From positions 1-61,163 of the forward strand of contig JBFWWZ010000012.1 of assembly GCA_050245915.1 (NCBI GenBank): 61,163 nucleotides of DNA, in the 5' to 3' direction. This DNA comes from JBDSKH01 sp050245915 (GTDB lineage Bacteria; Actinomycetota; Actinomycetes; Actinomycetales; Microbacteriaceae). Below, one piece after another: positions 19,811 through 27,595 of the stretch (the first letter of the stretch is position 1; every line of letters starts with the position of its first letter). Under the pieces are notes generated by a model. The model had not been told where the DNA came from. It made no database searches and worked only from the letters and a program-made list of their open reading frames with translations. The position numbers were made by a program, and so were the translations under genes.

Positions 19811-21490
19811 ATGACCGATGCTGCTCCCCGGCCCGCCACTCCGATCGACACGATCGCGGAGGAGTGGGTCACGACCCTGATCGACCTCGTGCCCGAGGTC
19901 GGCATCTACACCGGAATCGGCGAGCCCTCGGGGCGCGTCACCGACACCTCGCCCGCCGGCCATGACGCTCTCGCCGCCGCCGGCGCCGCCGTCATCGCGA
20001 AGCTCGAGAAGGCGCAACCCGCCGACGACATCGACCGCGTCACGCAGACCGACCTGCTCTCCGAGCTGCGACTGGCGCGCGAAGAGCATGCCGCGCAGCT
20101 GCACCTGCGCGACCTCAACGTGATCGCCTCGCCCGCGCAGGAGTTGCGCGAGGTGTTCGACCTCATGCCGACGGCGACCGCCGACGACTGGGGCGTCATC
20201 GCGGAGCGCCTGCGCAACCTGCCCGGCGGGGTCGCCGGATACATCGAGACGCTGCGCGCCGGCATCGCGTCGGGCGTGGTCCCCGCCCGCCGTCAGGTGG
20301 TGGAGGTCGCCGCCCAGGCGCGCAAGCACGCGGACCCGCTCGGCTTCTTCTTCGACTTCACCGGAGGAGCGAAGCTGGAGAACGGCGACGCGCTGCCCGA
20401 GTCGCTCGCCTCCGACCTGCGAAAGGGCGCCCAGGCGTCCGCCGACGCCTACGGCGAACTGGCCGACTTCCTCGAGACGGAGCTCGCCGCGAAGGCCGGC
20501 GACGACGACGCCATCGGCCGGGAGCTCTACGCGCTGCGATCGCGCCGCTTCCTCGGCGCCGCCATCGACCTCGATGAGACCTACGAGTGGGGCATCGACG
20601 AGCTGAAGCGCATGGTCGACGAGCAGACCCGCATCGCCGGCGAGATCAAGGCCGGTGCGTCCGTGCACGAGGCGATCGAGTTCCTCGACAGCGACGACAG
20701 CCGCAAACTGCACGGCACCGACGAGCTGAAGGCCTGGATGCAGCAGCTCAGCGACAAGGCGGTCAGCGAGCTGGCCTCCAACTACTTCGACATCCCGGAG
20801 CCGGTCCGCGAGCTGGAGTGCATGATCGCCCCCACCCAGGAGGGCGGCATCTACTACACCGGTCCGAGCGACGACTTCTCGCGCCCCGGCCGGATGTGGT
20901 GGAGCGTTCCCGAGGGCGTCACCGAGTTCGACACCTGGCGCGAGACCACGACGGTGTACCACGAGGGCGTGCCCGGCCATCACCTGCAGATCGGCCAGGC
21001 GGTCTACAACCGCGCCCAGCTGAACACCTGGCGGCGCCAGCTGGCGGGCACCAGCGGGCACGCGGAAGGGTGGGCGCTCTACGCCGAACGGCTCATGGAG
21101 GAGCTCGGCTACCTCGACGATCCGGCCGACAGGCTCGGGATGCTGGACGGGCAGCGCATGCGCGCCGCGCGGGTGGTGCTCGACATCGGCGTGCACCTGA
21201 AGAAGCCGAACCTCGCCGGAACCGGCACCTGGGACGCCGACGAGGCGCTGCGCTTCATGCGCGACAACGTGAACATGAACGACGCGTTCATCCGGTTCGA
21301 GGTGAACCGCTACCTCGGCTGGCCGGGTCAGGCGCCGTCGTACAAGGTGGGCCAGCGCATCTGGGAGCAGATCCGGGATGCCGCGCAGACCAAGGCGGGA
21401 GCCGCGTTCTCGTTCACGGACTTCCACAAGCAGGCCCTGGATCTCGGGGGAGTGGGGCTCGACACCCTGAAGTCCGAACTGCTCTCGTGA
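19811..21490 (+). CDS. DUF885 family metallohydrolase-like protein
   Basis: 559-aa cytoplasmic protein without signal peptide. It carries the DUF885 zinc-peptidase-like motif HEGVPGHH (H384-H391) followed by GHAEGWALYAERLM, which supplies a downstream Glu ligand. The family is related to M32/gluzincin-like folds and is abundant in Actinobacteria, but its substrate is not known to me. The C-terminal part has NVNMNDAFIRFEVNRYLGWPGQAPSYKVGQ, split here as a typical DUF885 ending. It overlaps the next gene by four bases (GTGA), so both are probably translated together. Confidence 0.85.
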   Translation: MTDAAPRPATPIDTIAEEWVTTLIDLVPEVGIYTGIGEPSGRVTDTSPAGHDALAAAGAAVIAKLEKAQPADDIDRVTQTDLLSELRLAREEHAAQLHLRDLNVIASPAQELREVFDLMPTATADDWGVIAERLRNLPGGVAGYIETLRAGIASGVVPARRQVVEVAAQARKHADPLGFFFDFTGGAKLENGDALPESLASDLRKGAQASADAYGELADFLETELAAKAGDDDAIGRELYALRSRRFLGAAIDLDETYEWGIDELKRMVDEQTRIAGEIKAGASVHEAIEFLDSDDSRKLHGTDELKAWMQQLSDKAVSELASNYFDIPEPVRELECMIAPTQEGGIYYTGPSDDFSRPGRMWWSVPEGVTEFDTWRETTTVYHEGVPGHHLQIGQAVYNRAQLNTWRRQLAGTSGHAEGWALYAERLMEELGYLDDPADRLGMLDGQRMRAARVVLDIGVHLKKPNLAGTGTWDADEALRFMRDNVNMNDAFIRFEVNRYLGWPGQAPSYKVGQRIWEQIRDAAQTKAGAAFSFTDFHKQALDLGGVGLDTLKSELLS

Positions 21491-22116
21491 TCACGCTGCA
21501 GACGCGCACCATCGGCGAGGCGTGGCTGGAGGTCGCGCGCCGCATCCTGGATGACGGCGTCGAGGCGACCTACGACGCGTTGCCGATCACCGAGCTCGCG
21601 TCCGTCACCCTCGAGGTCGCCCGCCCCGACCCCGCGGACGAGCTCATCGCCCGGCTCGCGGACCCGGAGCGGCTCGACTGGATGCGCCGCAACTTCGTCG
21701 ACCCCGACCTGGTGGCGGAACTCGGCGACGCCCGCTCGTACGCCAGCCGCATCCACGACTACAACGGAACGGGCCGCGACCAGCTCGACTGGGTGATCGC
21801 GCGGCTGGAAGCCGACCCGGCATCCCGGTCCGCGACGATCACCACGTTCGAGCCGCTGCTCGATGTCACCTACATCCCGTGCGTCAGCATGATGGACTTC
21901 TGGATCCCGGCCGGCGCGGTCGAGCTCGTGGTGTACGCGCACAGCATCGACTTCGGGGCGAAGGGCTACGGCAACCTGGTGCAGCTGGCGGCGATCCAGC
22001 ATGAGGTGGCGCAGCGGCTCGGCAGGCCAGTCGGATCGCTGACAGTCATCGTCAAGTCCGCCCACATCTACGACACCGAGCGCGAGTTCATGAGCGGGGT
22101 GCTCGCGGCGGCTTGA
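21487..22116 (+). CDS. Small thymidylate-synthase-like protein
   Basis: 209-aa protein whose second half follows the thymidylate synthase/dCMP hydroxymethylase fold. Candidate catalytic Cys132 is in YIPCVSMMDF (compare PPCH of ThyA). Then come SID with D155, N163 in GYGNLVQLA, and H193/Y195 in SAHIYDTE, matching the conserved D, N and H-x-Y of ThyA. The phosphate-binding Arg of the QRSxD motif is replaced: the segment reads AHSID. The N-terminal folate region is short. It resembles the ~220-aa archaeal ThyA type more than bacterial 260-310 aa ThyA. GTG 21487 overlaps the DUF885 stop. Function could be dTMP synthesis, nucleotide hydroxymethylation or something new. Confidence 0.7.
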   Translation: MITLQTRTIGEAWLEVARRILDDGVEATYDALPITELASVTLEVARPDPADELIARLADPERLDWMRRNFVDPDLVAELGDARSYASRIHDYNGTGRDQLDWVIARLEADPASRSATITTFEPLLDVTYIPCVSMMDFWIPAGAVELVVYAHSIDFGAKGYGNLVQLAAIQHEVAQRLGRPVGSLTVIVKSAHIYDTEREFMSGVLAAA

Positions 22117-22125
22117 CGGACCCGC

Positions 22126-22131
22126 TAAGCT
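22126..22131 (+). promoter_or_regulatory. -10 box TAAGCT for rpsA
   Basis: TAAGCT lies about 95 nt before the rpsA start. The implied transcript begins close to 22138, at the hairpin GTCGC-TTTC-GCGAC (22137-22150), giving a leader of roughly 88 nt. No -35 was assigned. Confidence 0.4.
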
Positions 22132-22136
22132 AGAAC

Positions 22137-22150
22137 GTCGCTTTCGCGAC
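22137..22150 (+). other. Hairpin at the 5' end of the rpsA leader
   Basis: GTCGC (22137-22141) pairs with GCGAC (22146-22150) around TTTC. It may protect the mRNA 5' end or serve S1 autoregulation; this is inference. Confidence 0.35.
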
Positions 22151-22225
22151 ATCTCCATCCACCGCGCCATCGGCCCACCCGGGTCGTACGGCCCCGATAT
22201 GCGTACCATCCGGAGCACCCACTAC

Positions 22226-23704
22226 ATGACAACCGCAACGACCGCCTCGGCCACCAAGCAGGTCGCCATCAACGACATCGGATCTGCTGAAGACTTCCTG
22301 GCCGCGGTCGAACTGACTCTCAAGTTCTTCAACGACGGTGACCTCATCGAAGGAACCGTCGTCAAGATCGACCGCGACGAGGTCCTCCTCGACGTCGGTT
22401 ACAAGACCGAGGGCGTCATCCCCTCGCGCGAGCTCTCCATCAAGCACGACGTCGACCCCGCCGAGGTCGTCAAGGTCGGTGACCTGGTCGAGGCCCTCGT
22501 TCTCCAGAAGGAGGACAAGGAAGGCCGGCTCATCCTGTCGAAGAAGCGCGCCCAGTACGAGCGCGCCTGGGGCGACGTGGAGAAGATCAAGGATGACGAC
22601 GGCGTCGTCACCGGTTCGGTCATCGAGGTGGTCAAGGGCGGCCTGATCGTCGACATCGGCCTCCGTGGCTTCCTCCCGGCCTCGCTCATCGAGCTGCGCC
22701 GCGTCCGCGACCTGACCCCCTACCTGGGTCAGGAGATCGAGGCGAAGATCCTCGAGCTCGACAAGAACCGCAACAACGTGGTCCTCAGCCGCCGCGCCCT
22801 GCTCGAGCAGACGCAGAGCGAGTCGCGCAGCACCTTCCTGAACAACCTCCAGAAGGGCCAGGTCCGCAAGGGCGTCGTGTCCTCGATCGTCAACTTCGGC
22901 GCGTTCGTCGACCTGGGCGGCGTGGACGGCCTCGTGCACGTCTCCGAGCTCTCGTGGAAGCACATCGAGCACGCCAGCGAGGTCGTCGAGGTAGGCCAGG
23001 AGGTCACGGTCGAGATCCTCGAGGTCGACATGGAGCGCGAGCGCGTGTCGCTGTCGCTCAAGGCGACCCAGGAGGACCCGTGGCAGCTGTTCGCCCGCAC
23101 CCACGCCATCGGCCAGATCGCGCCCGGAAAGGTCACGAAGCTGGTGCCGTTCGGTGCGTTCGTCCGCGTGGCCGAGGGCATCGAGGGCCTGGTGCACATC
23201 TCCGAGCTCTCCGGCAAGCACGTCGAGCTCGCCGAGCAGGTCGTGTCGGTCGGTGACGAGGTGTTCGTGAAGGTCATCGACATCGACCTCGAGCGTCGCC
23301 GCATCTCGCTCTCGCTGAAGCAGGCGAACGAGGGCATCGACCCGAACAACACCGAGTTCGACTCCGGCCTGGCCGCGCTGTACGGCATGGTCACCGAGTA
23401 CGACGAGCAGGGCAACTACAAGTTCCCCGAGGGCTTCGACGCGACGAGCGGCGAGTGGCTCGAGGGCTTCGACACCCAGCGTGAGGCGTGGGAGGCCGAG
23501 TACGCGGCAGCCCAGGTGCGCTGGGAGGCCCACAAGAAGCAGATCCTCGCGGCGGAGGAGACCGACGCCCAGCTCGACGACGGCCCCCGTGCCGGCTCGA
23601 GCGGCAGCTCGTTCTCCAGCGACGACTCCAGCTCGTCGGGCGGCACGCTCGCCGACGACGAGTCGCTGGCGGCGCTGCGCGAGAAGCTCAGCTCCAGCAA
23701 CTAG
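22226..23704 (+). CDS. rpsA: 30S ribosomal protein S1
   Basis: 492-aa mRNA-binding ribosomal protein with four S1 domains (begin near residues 35, 120, 205 and 290); repeated motifs are EGTVVKIDRDEVLLDVGYKT, VVKGGLIVDIGLRGFLPASL, VNFGAFVDLGGVDGLVH and VPFGAFVRVAEGIEGLVH. The C-terminus is a Ser/Gly/Asp-rich disordered tail as in other Actinobacteria. ATG 22226 starts the typical MTTATTASATKQ and follows GGAG by ten nt; an in-frame ATG at 22199 is less likely. Followed by an inverted-repeat terminator. Confidence 0.96.
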   Translation: MTTATTASATKQVAINDIGSAEDFLAAVELTLKFFNDGDLIEGTVVKIDRDEVLLDVGYKTEGVIPSRELSIKHDVDPAEVVKVGDLVEALVLQKEDKEGRLILSKKRAQYERAWGDVEKIKDDDGVVTGSVIEVVKGGLIVDIGLRGFLPASLIELRRVRDLTPYLGQEIEAKILELDKNRNNVVLSRRALLEQTQSESRSTFLNNLQKGQVRKGVVSSIVNFGAFVDLGGVDGLVHVSELSWKHIEHASEVVEVGQEVTVEILEVDMERERVSLSLKATQEDPWQLFARTHAIGQIAPGKVTKLVPFGAFVRVAEGIEGLVHISELSGKHVELAEQVVSVGDEVFVKVIDIDLERRRISLSLKQANEGIDPNNTEFDSGLAALYGMVTEYDEQGNYKFPEGFDATSGEWLEGFDTQREAWEAEYAAAQVRWEAHKKQILAAEETDAQLDDGPRAGSSGSSFSSDDSSSSGGTLADDESLAALREKLSSSN

Positions 23705-23714
23705 TCACGCCAAC

Positions 23715-23777
23715 CGGGGCCATCTCGGACGAACCGGGCGACCACGGTCGCCCCGCTTGTCCGGGGTGGCCCCGTTT
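23715..23777. terminator. Probable bidirectional terminator between rpsA and the DUF4126 gene
   Basis: Outer arms CGGGGCCA (23715-23722) and TGGCCCCG (23767-23774) enclose an inner hairpin GGGCGA (23736-23741)/TCGCCC (23748-23753). A short TTT follows at 23775-23777. The position between convergent genes fits a shared terminator. Confidence 0.55.
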
Positions 23778-23784
23778 CGTGCCT

Positions 23785-24402
23785 CTAGGCGGGCGCGGTC
23801 GGCACGGCCGGGGCGTCCGCCTTCAGCTTCTTGCGCCGCCTGGACCGGCGGATCAGGGCGACGCCGCCGATGACCACCCCGATGATCCCCACGATCACCA
23901 GGATCGGCACGACGATCGCGAAGAACGCGAGAGCGAGGCTCACCCCGTCTTCGACCGTGCTCAGCACCGGAGCCGCGAGGCCGAAGCTGGCGGCGTTGGC
24001 GGCCGGCCGTGCCATGGTCTTGCCGACGTGGACCACCAGCGACAGCACGACGCCGATCGCCACCGGTACCCAGGCATTGCTCGTGAAGAAGGACGCGGGG
24101 TCGGTGACGGCGACCGTCTGCGAGCCGGTCCCGGCGCCGAACAAGATGCCACCCGCGGTCGGCCGGACCACCGTCTGCACGATGTCGTTGACGCTGTCGA
24201 CGGCCGGGATCTTGTCGGCGACGATCTCGAGCACCAGGAGCACGCCGATCACGACCAGCACCCACTCGTTGGACAGCCACGCCCACGCCGGCGGCAGCTG
24301 GACCCAGTCGAAGAACCGGGCGCCCAGCCCGAACAGGAGCAACGGGATGTACGCGTTGAGTCCGGCGGCGGTCGCGAGGCCCGCTCCGGTCAGGAGCTCC
24401 AT
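23785..24402 (-). CDS. DUF4126 family membrane protein
   Basis: 205-aa integral membrane protein. The N-terminus ELLTGAGLATAAGLNAYIPLL and the later KIPAVDSVNDIVQTVVRPTAGG are the DUF4126 signature. About five hydrophobic segments are followed by a basic stretch RRSRRRKKLK at the cytosolic C-terminus. Function unknown. It lies antisense between rpsA and coaE, which are usually close neighbours. ATG 24402 sits 6 nt after a TACCAT -10-like box on the minus strand (24414-24409), so the transcript is probably leaderless. Confidence 0.85.
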   Translation of the reverse strand: MELLTGAGLATAAGLNAYIPLLLFGLGARFFDWVQLPPAWAWLSNEWVLVVIGVLLVLEIVADKIPAVDSVNDIVQTVVRPTAGGILFGAGTGSQTVAVTDPASFFTSNAWVPVAIGVVLSLVVHVGKTMARPAANAASFGLAAPVLSTVEDGVSLALAFFAIVVPILVIVGIIGVVIGGVALIRRSRRRKKLKADAPAVPTAPA

Positions 24403-24408
24403 GCCGAC

Positions 24409-24414
24409 ATGGTA
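24409..24414 (-). promoter_or_regulatory. -10-like box TACCAT for the DUF4126 gene
   Basis: TACCAT on the minus strand followed by 6 nt and ATG 24402. Divergent from the coaE box at 24428-24433, with 13 nt between the two. Confidence 0.45.
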
Positions 24415-24427
24415 GCGGTCGGCCCCC

Positions 24428-24433
24428 TAGCAT
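24428..24433 (+). promoter_or_regulatory. -10 box TAGCAT, leaderless start of coaE
   Basis: TAGCAT followed by exactly 6 nt and GTG 24440. Confidence 0.55.
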
Positions 24434-24439
24434 CGAAGG

Positions 24440-25057
24440 GTGCTTCTCGTCGGCCTCACCGGTGGCATCGCGTCCGGAAAGTCGGCCGTGGCCGCCCGGC
24501 TCGGCGAACACGGCGCCGTGGTGGTGGATGCCGACAAGATCGCCCGGGAGGTGGTCGAACCGGGGACCCCGGCTCTGAAGCGCATCGCGGAGGAGTTCGG
24601 CTCCGGGGTGATCGCGCCCGACGGATCGCTCGACCGTGCCGCGCTGGGGGCCATCGTGTTCGCGGACGAGGCGGCGCGTCGCATCCTGAACGGCATCACG
24701 CACCCCGCCGTCCGCGAGCTGTCCCACCGCCGGTTCGCCGAGGCCGCGGCCGCGGATCCGCACGCGATCGTGGTCTACGACGTGCCGCTGCTGTCGGAGG
24801 CGCGGGGTGCGGACGAGTTCGACGTCGTGGTCGTGGTGTCCGCGCCGGAGGAGACCCGCATCGAGCGGATGGTGTCGCTGCGCGGGATGTCTCGCGACGA
24901 GGCGACCCGTCGCATCCGGTCGCAGGTGCCGGAAGAGGAGCGGCGAGTTCTCGCCGACATCCTCATCGAGTCGGGCGGAACCCTCGAGGAGACCCTCGCC
25001 CGTGCCGACGAGGTGTGGGACGAGCTGCGCCAGCGCGCTGTCAGAGGCCGCGCGTAG
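24440..25057 (+). CDS. coaE: Dephospho-CoA kinase
   Basis: Last step of coenzyme A synthesis: ATP-dependent phosphorylation of dephospho-CoA. The 205-aa protein has the P-loop GLTGGIASGKSAVAARL at the N-terminus, the CoA-binding DADKIAREVVEPGTPAL and the lid region RGMSRDEATRRIRSQ. It lacks the C-terminal DUF extension found in mycobacterial CoaE. GTG 24440 is leaderless. Its stop TAG (25055) is re-used as the first half of the uvrB -10 box. Confidence 0.95.
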   Translation: MLLVGLTGGIASGKSAVAARLGEHGAVVVDADKIAREVVEPGTPALKRIAEEFGSGVIAPDGSLDRAALGAIVFADEAARRILNGITHPAVRELSHRRFAEAAAADPHAIVVYDVPLLSEARGADEFDVVVVVSAPEETRIERMVSLRGMSRDEATRRIRSQVPEEERRVLADILIESGGTLEETLARADEVWDELRQRAVRGRA

Positions 25058-25060
25058 CCT
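25055..25060 (+). promoter_or_regulatory. -10 box TAGCCT for uvrB, built from the coaE stop codon
   Basis: TAG at 25055-25057 ends coaE; TAGCCT is followed by 6 nt and ATG 25067. The six nt (GAGGGG) could also act as a close ribosome site on read-through mRNA. Confidence 0.5.
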
Positions 25061-25066
25061 GAGGGG

Positions 25067-27133
25067 ATGCAGCCAACGCGCTCGGTCCGGCCCTTCGAGG
25101 TCGTCAGCGAGTACATGCCCAGCGGCGACCAGCCCCAGGCGATCGAAGAGCTCGCGCACCGCATCAACGCGGGCGAGACCGACGTCGTGCTGCTCGGCGC
25201 CACCGGAACGGGAAAGTCCGCCACCACCGCCTGGCTCATCGAGCGGGTGCAGCGGCCGACCCTGGTGCTCTCGCACAACAAGACCCTCGCCGCGCAGCTC
25301 GCCAACGAGTTCCGCGAGCTGATGCCGAACAACGCCGTCGAGTACTTCGTCAGCTACTACGACTACTACCAGCCCGAGGCGTACGTCCCGCAGACCGACA
25401 CCTTCATCGAGAAAGACAGCTCGATCAACGCCGAGGTCGAGCGGCTGCGGCACTCCACCACGAACTCGCTGCTGAGCCGGCGTGACACCGTCGTCGTCTC
25501 GACGGTGTCGTGCATCTACGGCCTCGGCGCCGCCGAAGAGTACCTGGGCGCGATGCAGGCGCTGCAGGTCGGCGAGACGATCTCGCGCGACCGGCTGGTC
25601 CGGCGCTTCATCAACATGCAGTACGAGCGCAACGACGTCGACTTCTCGCGCGGCAAGTTCCGGGTGCGCGGCGACACGATCGAGATCATCCCCGTCTACG
25701 AAGAGCACGCGGTGCGCATCGAGATGTTCGGCGACGAGATCGAGGCGCTGTACACCCTGCACCCGCTCACCGGCGACGTGCTGAAGAAGATGGATGCGGT
25801 GAGCGTCTTCCCGGCGACCCACTACGCCGCCAGCCCCGAGGCCATGCACCGCGCGATCGCCTCGATCAAGGTGGAGCTCGCCGAGCGCCTCGCCGAGTTC
25901 GAGAAGCAGGGCAAGCTGCTCGAGGCGCAGCGGCTGCGCATGCGCACCAGCTTCGACCTCGAGATGATGGAGCAGATCGGGTTCTGCAACGGCATCGAGA
26001 ACTACTCGCGTCACATCGACGGGCGCGCGCCGGGGGAGCCGCCGAATACGCTGCTCGACTACTTCGCCGACGATTTCCTCGTCGTGATCGACGAGTCGCA
26101 CGTCACCGTGCCGCAGATCGGCGCCATGTACGAGGGTGACGCGTCGCGAAAGCGCACGCTCGTGGAGCACGGCTTCCGGCTGCCGAGCGCCCTCGACAAC
26201 CGTCCGCTGCGCTGGGAGGAGTTCCTCGAGCGCGTCGGGCAGAAGGTGTACCTCTCCGCCACGCCGGGCCGGTACGAGCTCGGCATGTCGGATGGGTACG
26301 TCGAGCAGGTGATCCGCCCCACCGGCCTCATCGACCCGAAGATCGTCGTCAAGAACAGCAAGGGTCAGATCGACGACCTGCTGGGCGAGATCAACATCCG
26401 CGCCGAGCGGGACGAGCGGGTGCTCGTCACCACGCTCACCAAGAAGATGGCCGAAGAGCTCACCGACTTCCTCGGCGAGCACGGCGTGCGCGTGCGATAC
26501 CTGCACTCCGACGTCGACACGCTCCGCCGCGTCGAGCTGCTCACCGAGCTGCGGGCCGGCGTCTACGACGTGCTGGTCGGCATCAACCTGCTCCGCGAGG
26601 GGCTCGACCTGCCAGAGGTCTCGCTGGTCGCGATCCTCGACGCCGACAAAGAAGGCTTCCTGCGCTCGGGCACCTCGCTCATCCAGACCATCGGCCGTGC
26701 CGCGCGCAACGTCAACGGCGAGGTGCACATGTACGCCGACAACCTCACCGACTCCATGCGGCTCGCCATCGACGAGACCGAGCGGCGCCGCGAGAAGCAG
26801 ATCGCCTACAACACCGAGCACGGCATCGAACCGACCGCCCTGCGCAAGCGCATCGCCGACATCACCGACGTTCTCGCCCGCGAGGCGGCCGACACCGCCT
26901 CGGTGCTGGCCGGCCGCGACGGCAAGAAGCGCGCCCCGACCCCCAACCTGAAGCGCGAGGGCATCGGGGCCTCGGGTGCCGGCGAGCTCGAGTCGATCAT
27001 CCGCGACCTCAACGACCAGATGCTGCAGGCGGCGGGGGAGCTGAAGTTCGAGCTCGCGGCCCGGCTGCGCGATGAGCTCAGCGACCTCAAGAAGGAGCTG
27101 CGGCAGATGGAGACAGCGGGTCACGTCCGGTGA
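25067..27133 (+). CDS. uvrB: Excinuclease ABC subunit B
   Basis: Damage-verifying helicase of nucleotide excision repair; loads UvrC after UvrA hands over the lesion. The 688-aa protein has Walker A GATGTGKSATTAWLI, the beta-hairpin region YFVSYYDYYQPEAYVP, the DEAD-type VVIDESH, helicase motifs GINLLREGLDLPEVSLV and QTIGRAARN, and a C-terminal UVR coiled coil (LESIIRDLNDQMLQAA) that binds UvrC. A run of basic residues precedes the UVR motif. The last codon overlaps the next gene (GTGA). uvrA and uvrC follow within 5 kb. Confidence 0.97.
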   Translation: MQPTRSVRPFEVVSEYMPSGDQPQAIEELAHRINAGETDVVLLGATGTGKSATTAWLIERVQRPTLVLSHNKTLAAQLANEFRELMPNNAVEYFVSYYDYYQPEAYVPQTDTFIEKDSSINAEVERLRHSTTNSLLSRRDTVVVSTVSCIYGLGAAEEYLGAMQALQVGETISRDRLVRRFINMQYERNDVDFSRGKFRVRGDTIEIIPVYEEHAVRIEMFGDEIEALYTLHPLTGDVLKKMDAVSVFPATHYAASPEAMHRAIASIKVELAERLAEFEKQGKLLEAQRLRMRTSFDLEMMEQIGFCNGIENYSRHIDGRAPGEPPNTLLDYFADDFLVVIDESHVTVPQIGAMYEGDASRKRTLVEHGFRLPSALDNRPLRWEEFLERVGQKVYLSATPGRYELGMSDGYVEQVIRPTGLIDPKIVVKNSKGQIDDLLGEINIRAERDERVLVTTLTKKMAEELTDFLGEHGVRVRYLHSDVDTLRRVELLTELRAGVYDVLVGINLLREGLDLPEVSLVAILDADKEGFLRSGTSLIQTIGRAARNVNGEVHMYADNLTDSMRLAIDETERRREKQIAYNTEHGIEPTALRKRIADITDVLAREAADTASVLAGRDGKKRAPTPNLKREGIGASGAGELESIIRDLNDQMLQAAGELKFELAARLRDELSDLKKELRQMETAGHVR

Positions 27134-27555
27134 GACAGCGCGTCGGCCTGATCACCCTCGGTGTGCACGACCTCGAGCGCTCGCTTGCCTTCTACCGCGC
27201 CCTCGGCTGGCGCGAGAGCTCCCGCTCGGTGCCGGGCGACGTCGCGTTCTTCGACCTCGGCGGCGCGGTTCTCGCCCTCTGGAGCCGTGACCTGCTCGCG
27301 GCGGACTCCAGCACGACGGACTCCGGAGGCTGGGGCGGTGTCACGCTCGCCCACAATGTGGGGTCGCCCGCCGAGGTGGATGCGGTGCTCGCCGAGGCGG
27401 ACGCCGCGGGAGCGATCGTCGGCCGGCCCGGTGCACCGACCGAATGGGGCGGGTACTCCGGCGTCTTCCTCGACCCCGACGGCCACCCGTGGGAGGTCGC
27501 GCACAACCCCGGCTGGCCGATCGATGCGGACGGGCACGTTCGCATCCCCGCCTGA
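27130..27555 (+). CDS. VOC-superfamily (glyoxalase-like) protein
   Basis: 141-aa single-domain vicinal-oxygen-chelate protein. It shows the two beta-alpha-beta-beta-beta modules: RVGLITLGVHDLERSLAFYRAL at the start and GGYSGVFLDPDGHPWEVAHNP near the end, with possible metal ligands His14 and Glu120-ish. Could be a glyoxalase, dioxygenase or antibiotic-binding protein; substrate unknown. GTG 27130 overlaps the uvrB stop by four bases, so it is probably expressed with uvrB. Confidence 0.85.
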   Translation: MRQRVGLITLGVHDLERSLAFYRALGWRESSRSVPGDVAFFDLGGAVLALWSRDLLAADSSTTDSGGWGGVTLAHNVGSPAEVDAVLAEADAAGAIVGRPGAPTEWGGYSGVFLDPDGHPWEVAHNPGWPIDADGHVRIPA

Positions 27556-27567
27556 GGCTGTCCTCAC

Positions 27568-27581
27568 CGCCCCTCCGGGCG
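27568..27581 (+). terminator. Possible hairpin after the VOC gene
   Basis: CGCCC (27568-27572) and GGGCG (27577-27581) around CTCC, with no T tract. It ends just before the -10 of the next gene. Weak evidence. Confidence 0.3.
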
Positions 27582-27582
27582 A

Positions 27583-27588
27583 TAGCGT
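27583..27588 (+). promoter_or_regulatory. -10 box TAGCGT for the hemerythrin-like gene
   Basis: TAGCGT followed by 7 nt and ATG 27596, consistent with a leaderless transcript. Confidence 0.5.
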
Positions 27589-27595
27589 GCAGGCC

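Noticed and set aside
18221..21427. A 1068-codon open frame on the minus strand
   Set aside because: Low-complexity Arg/Gly/Asp/Val translation lying antisense to EIIA, the dehydrogenase, HPr and DUF885 genes, all of which have clear family motifs. High-GC codon bias keeps such antisense frames open.
23705..27124. A 1139-codon open frame on the minus strand
   Set aside because: Antisense to uvrB, coaE and DUF4126 in another frame; no recognisable domain; explained by third-position GC.
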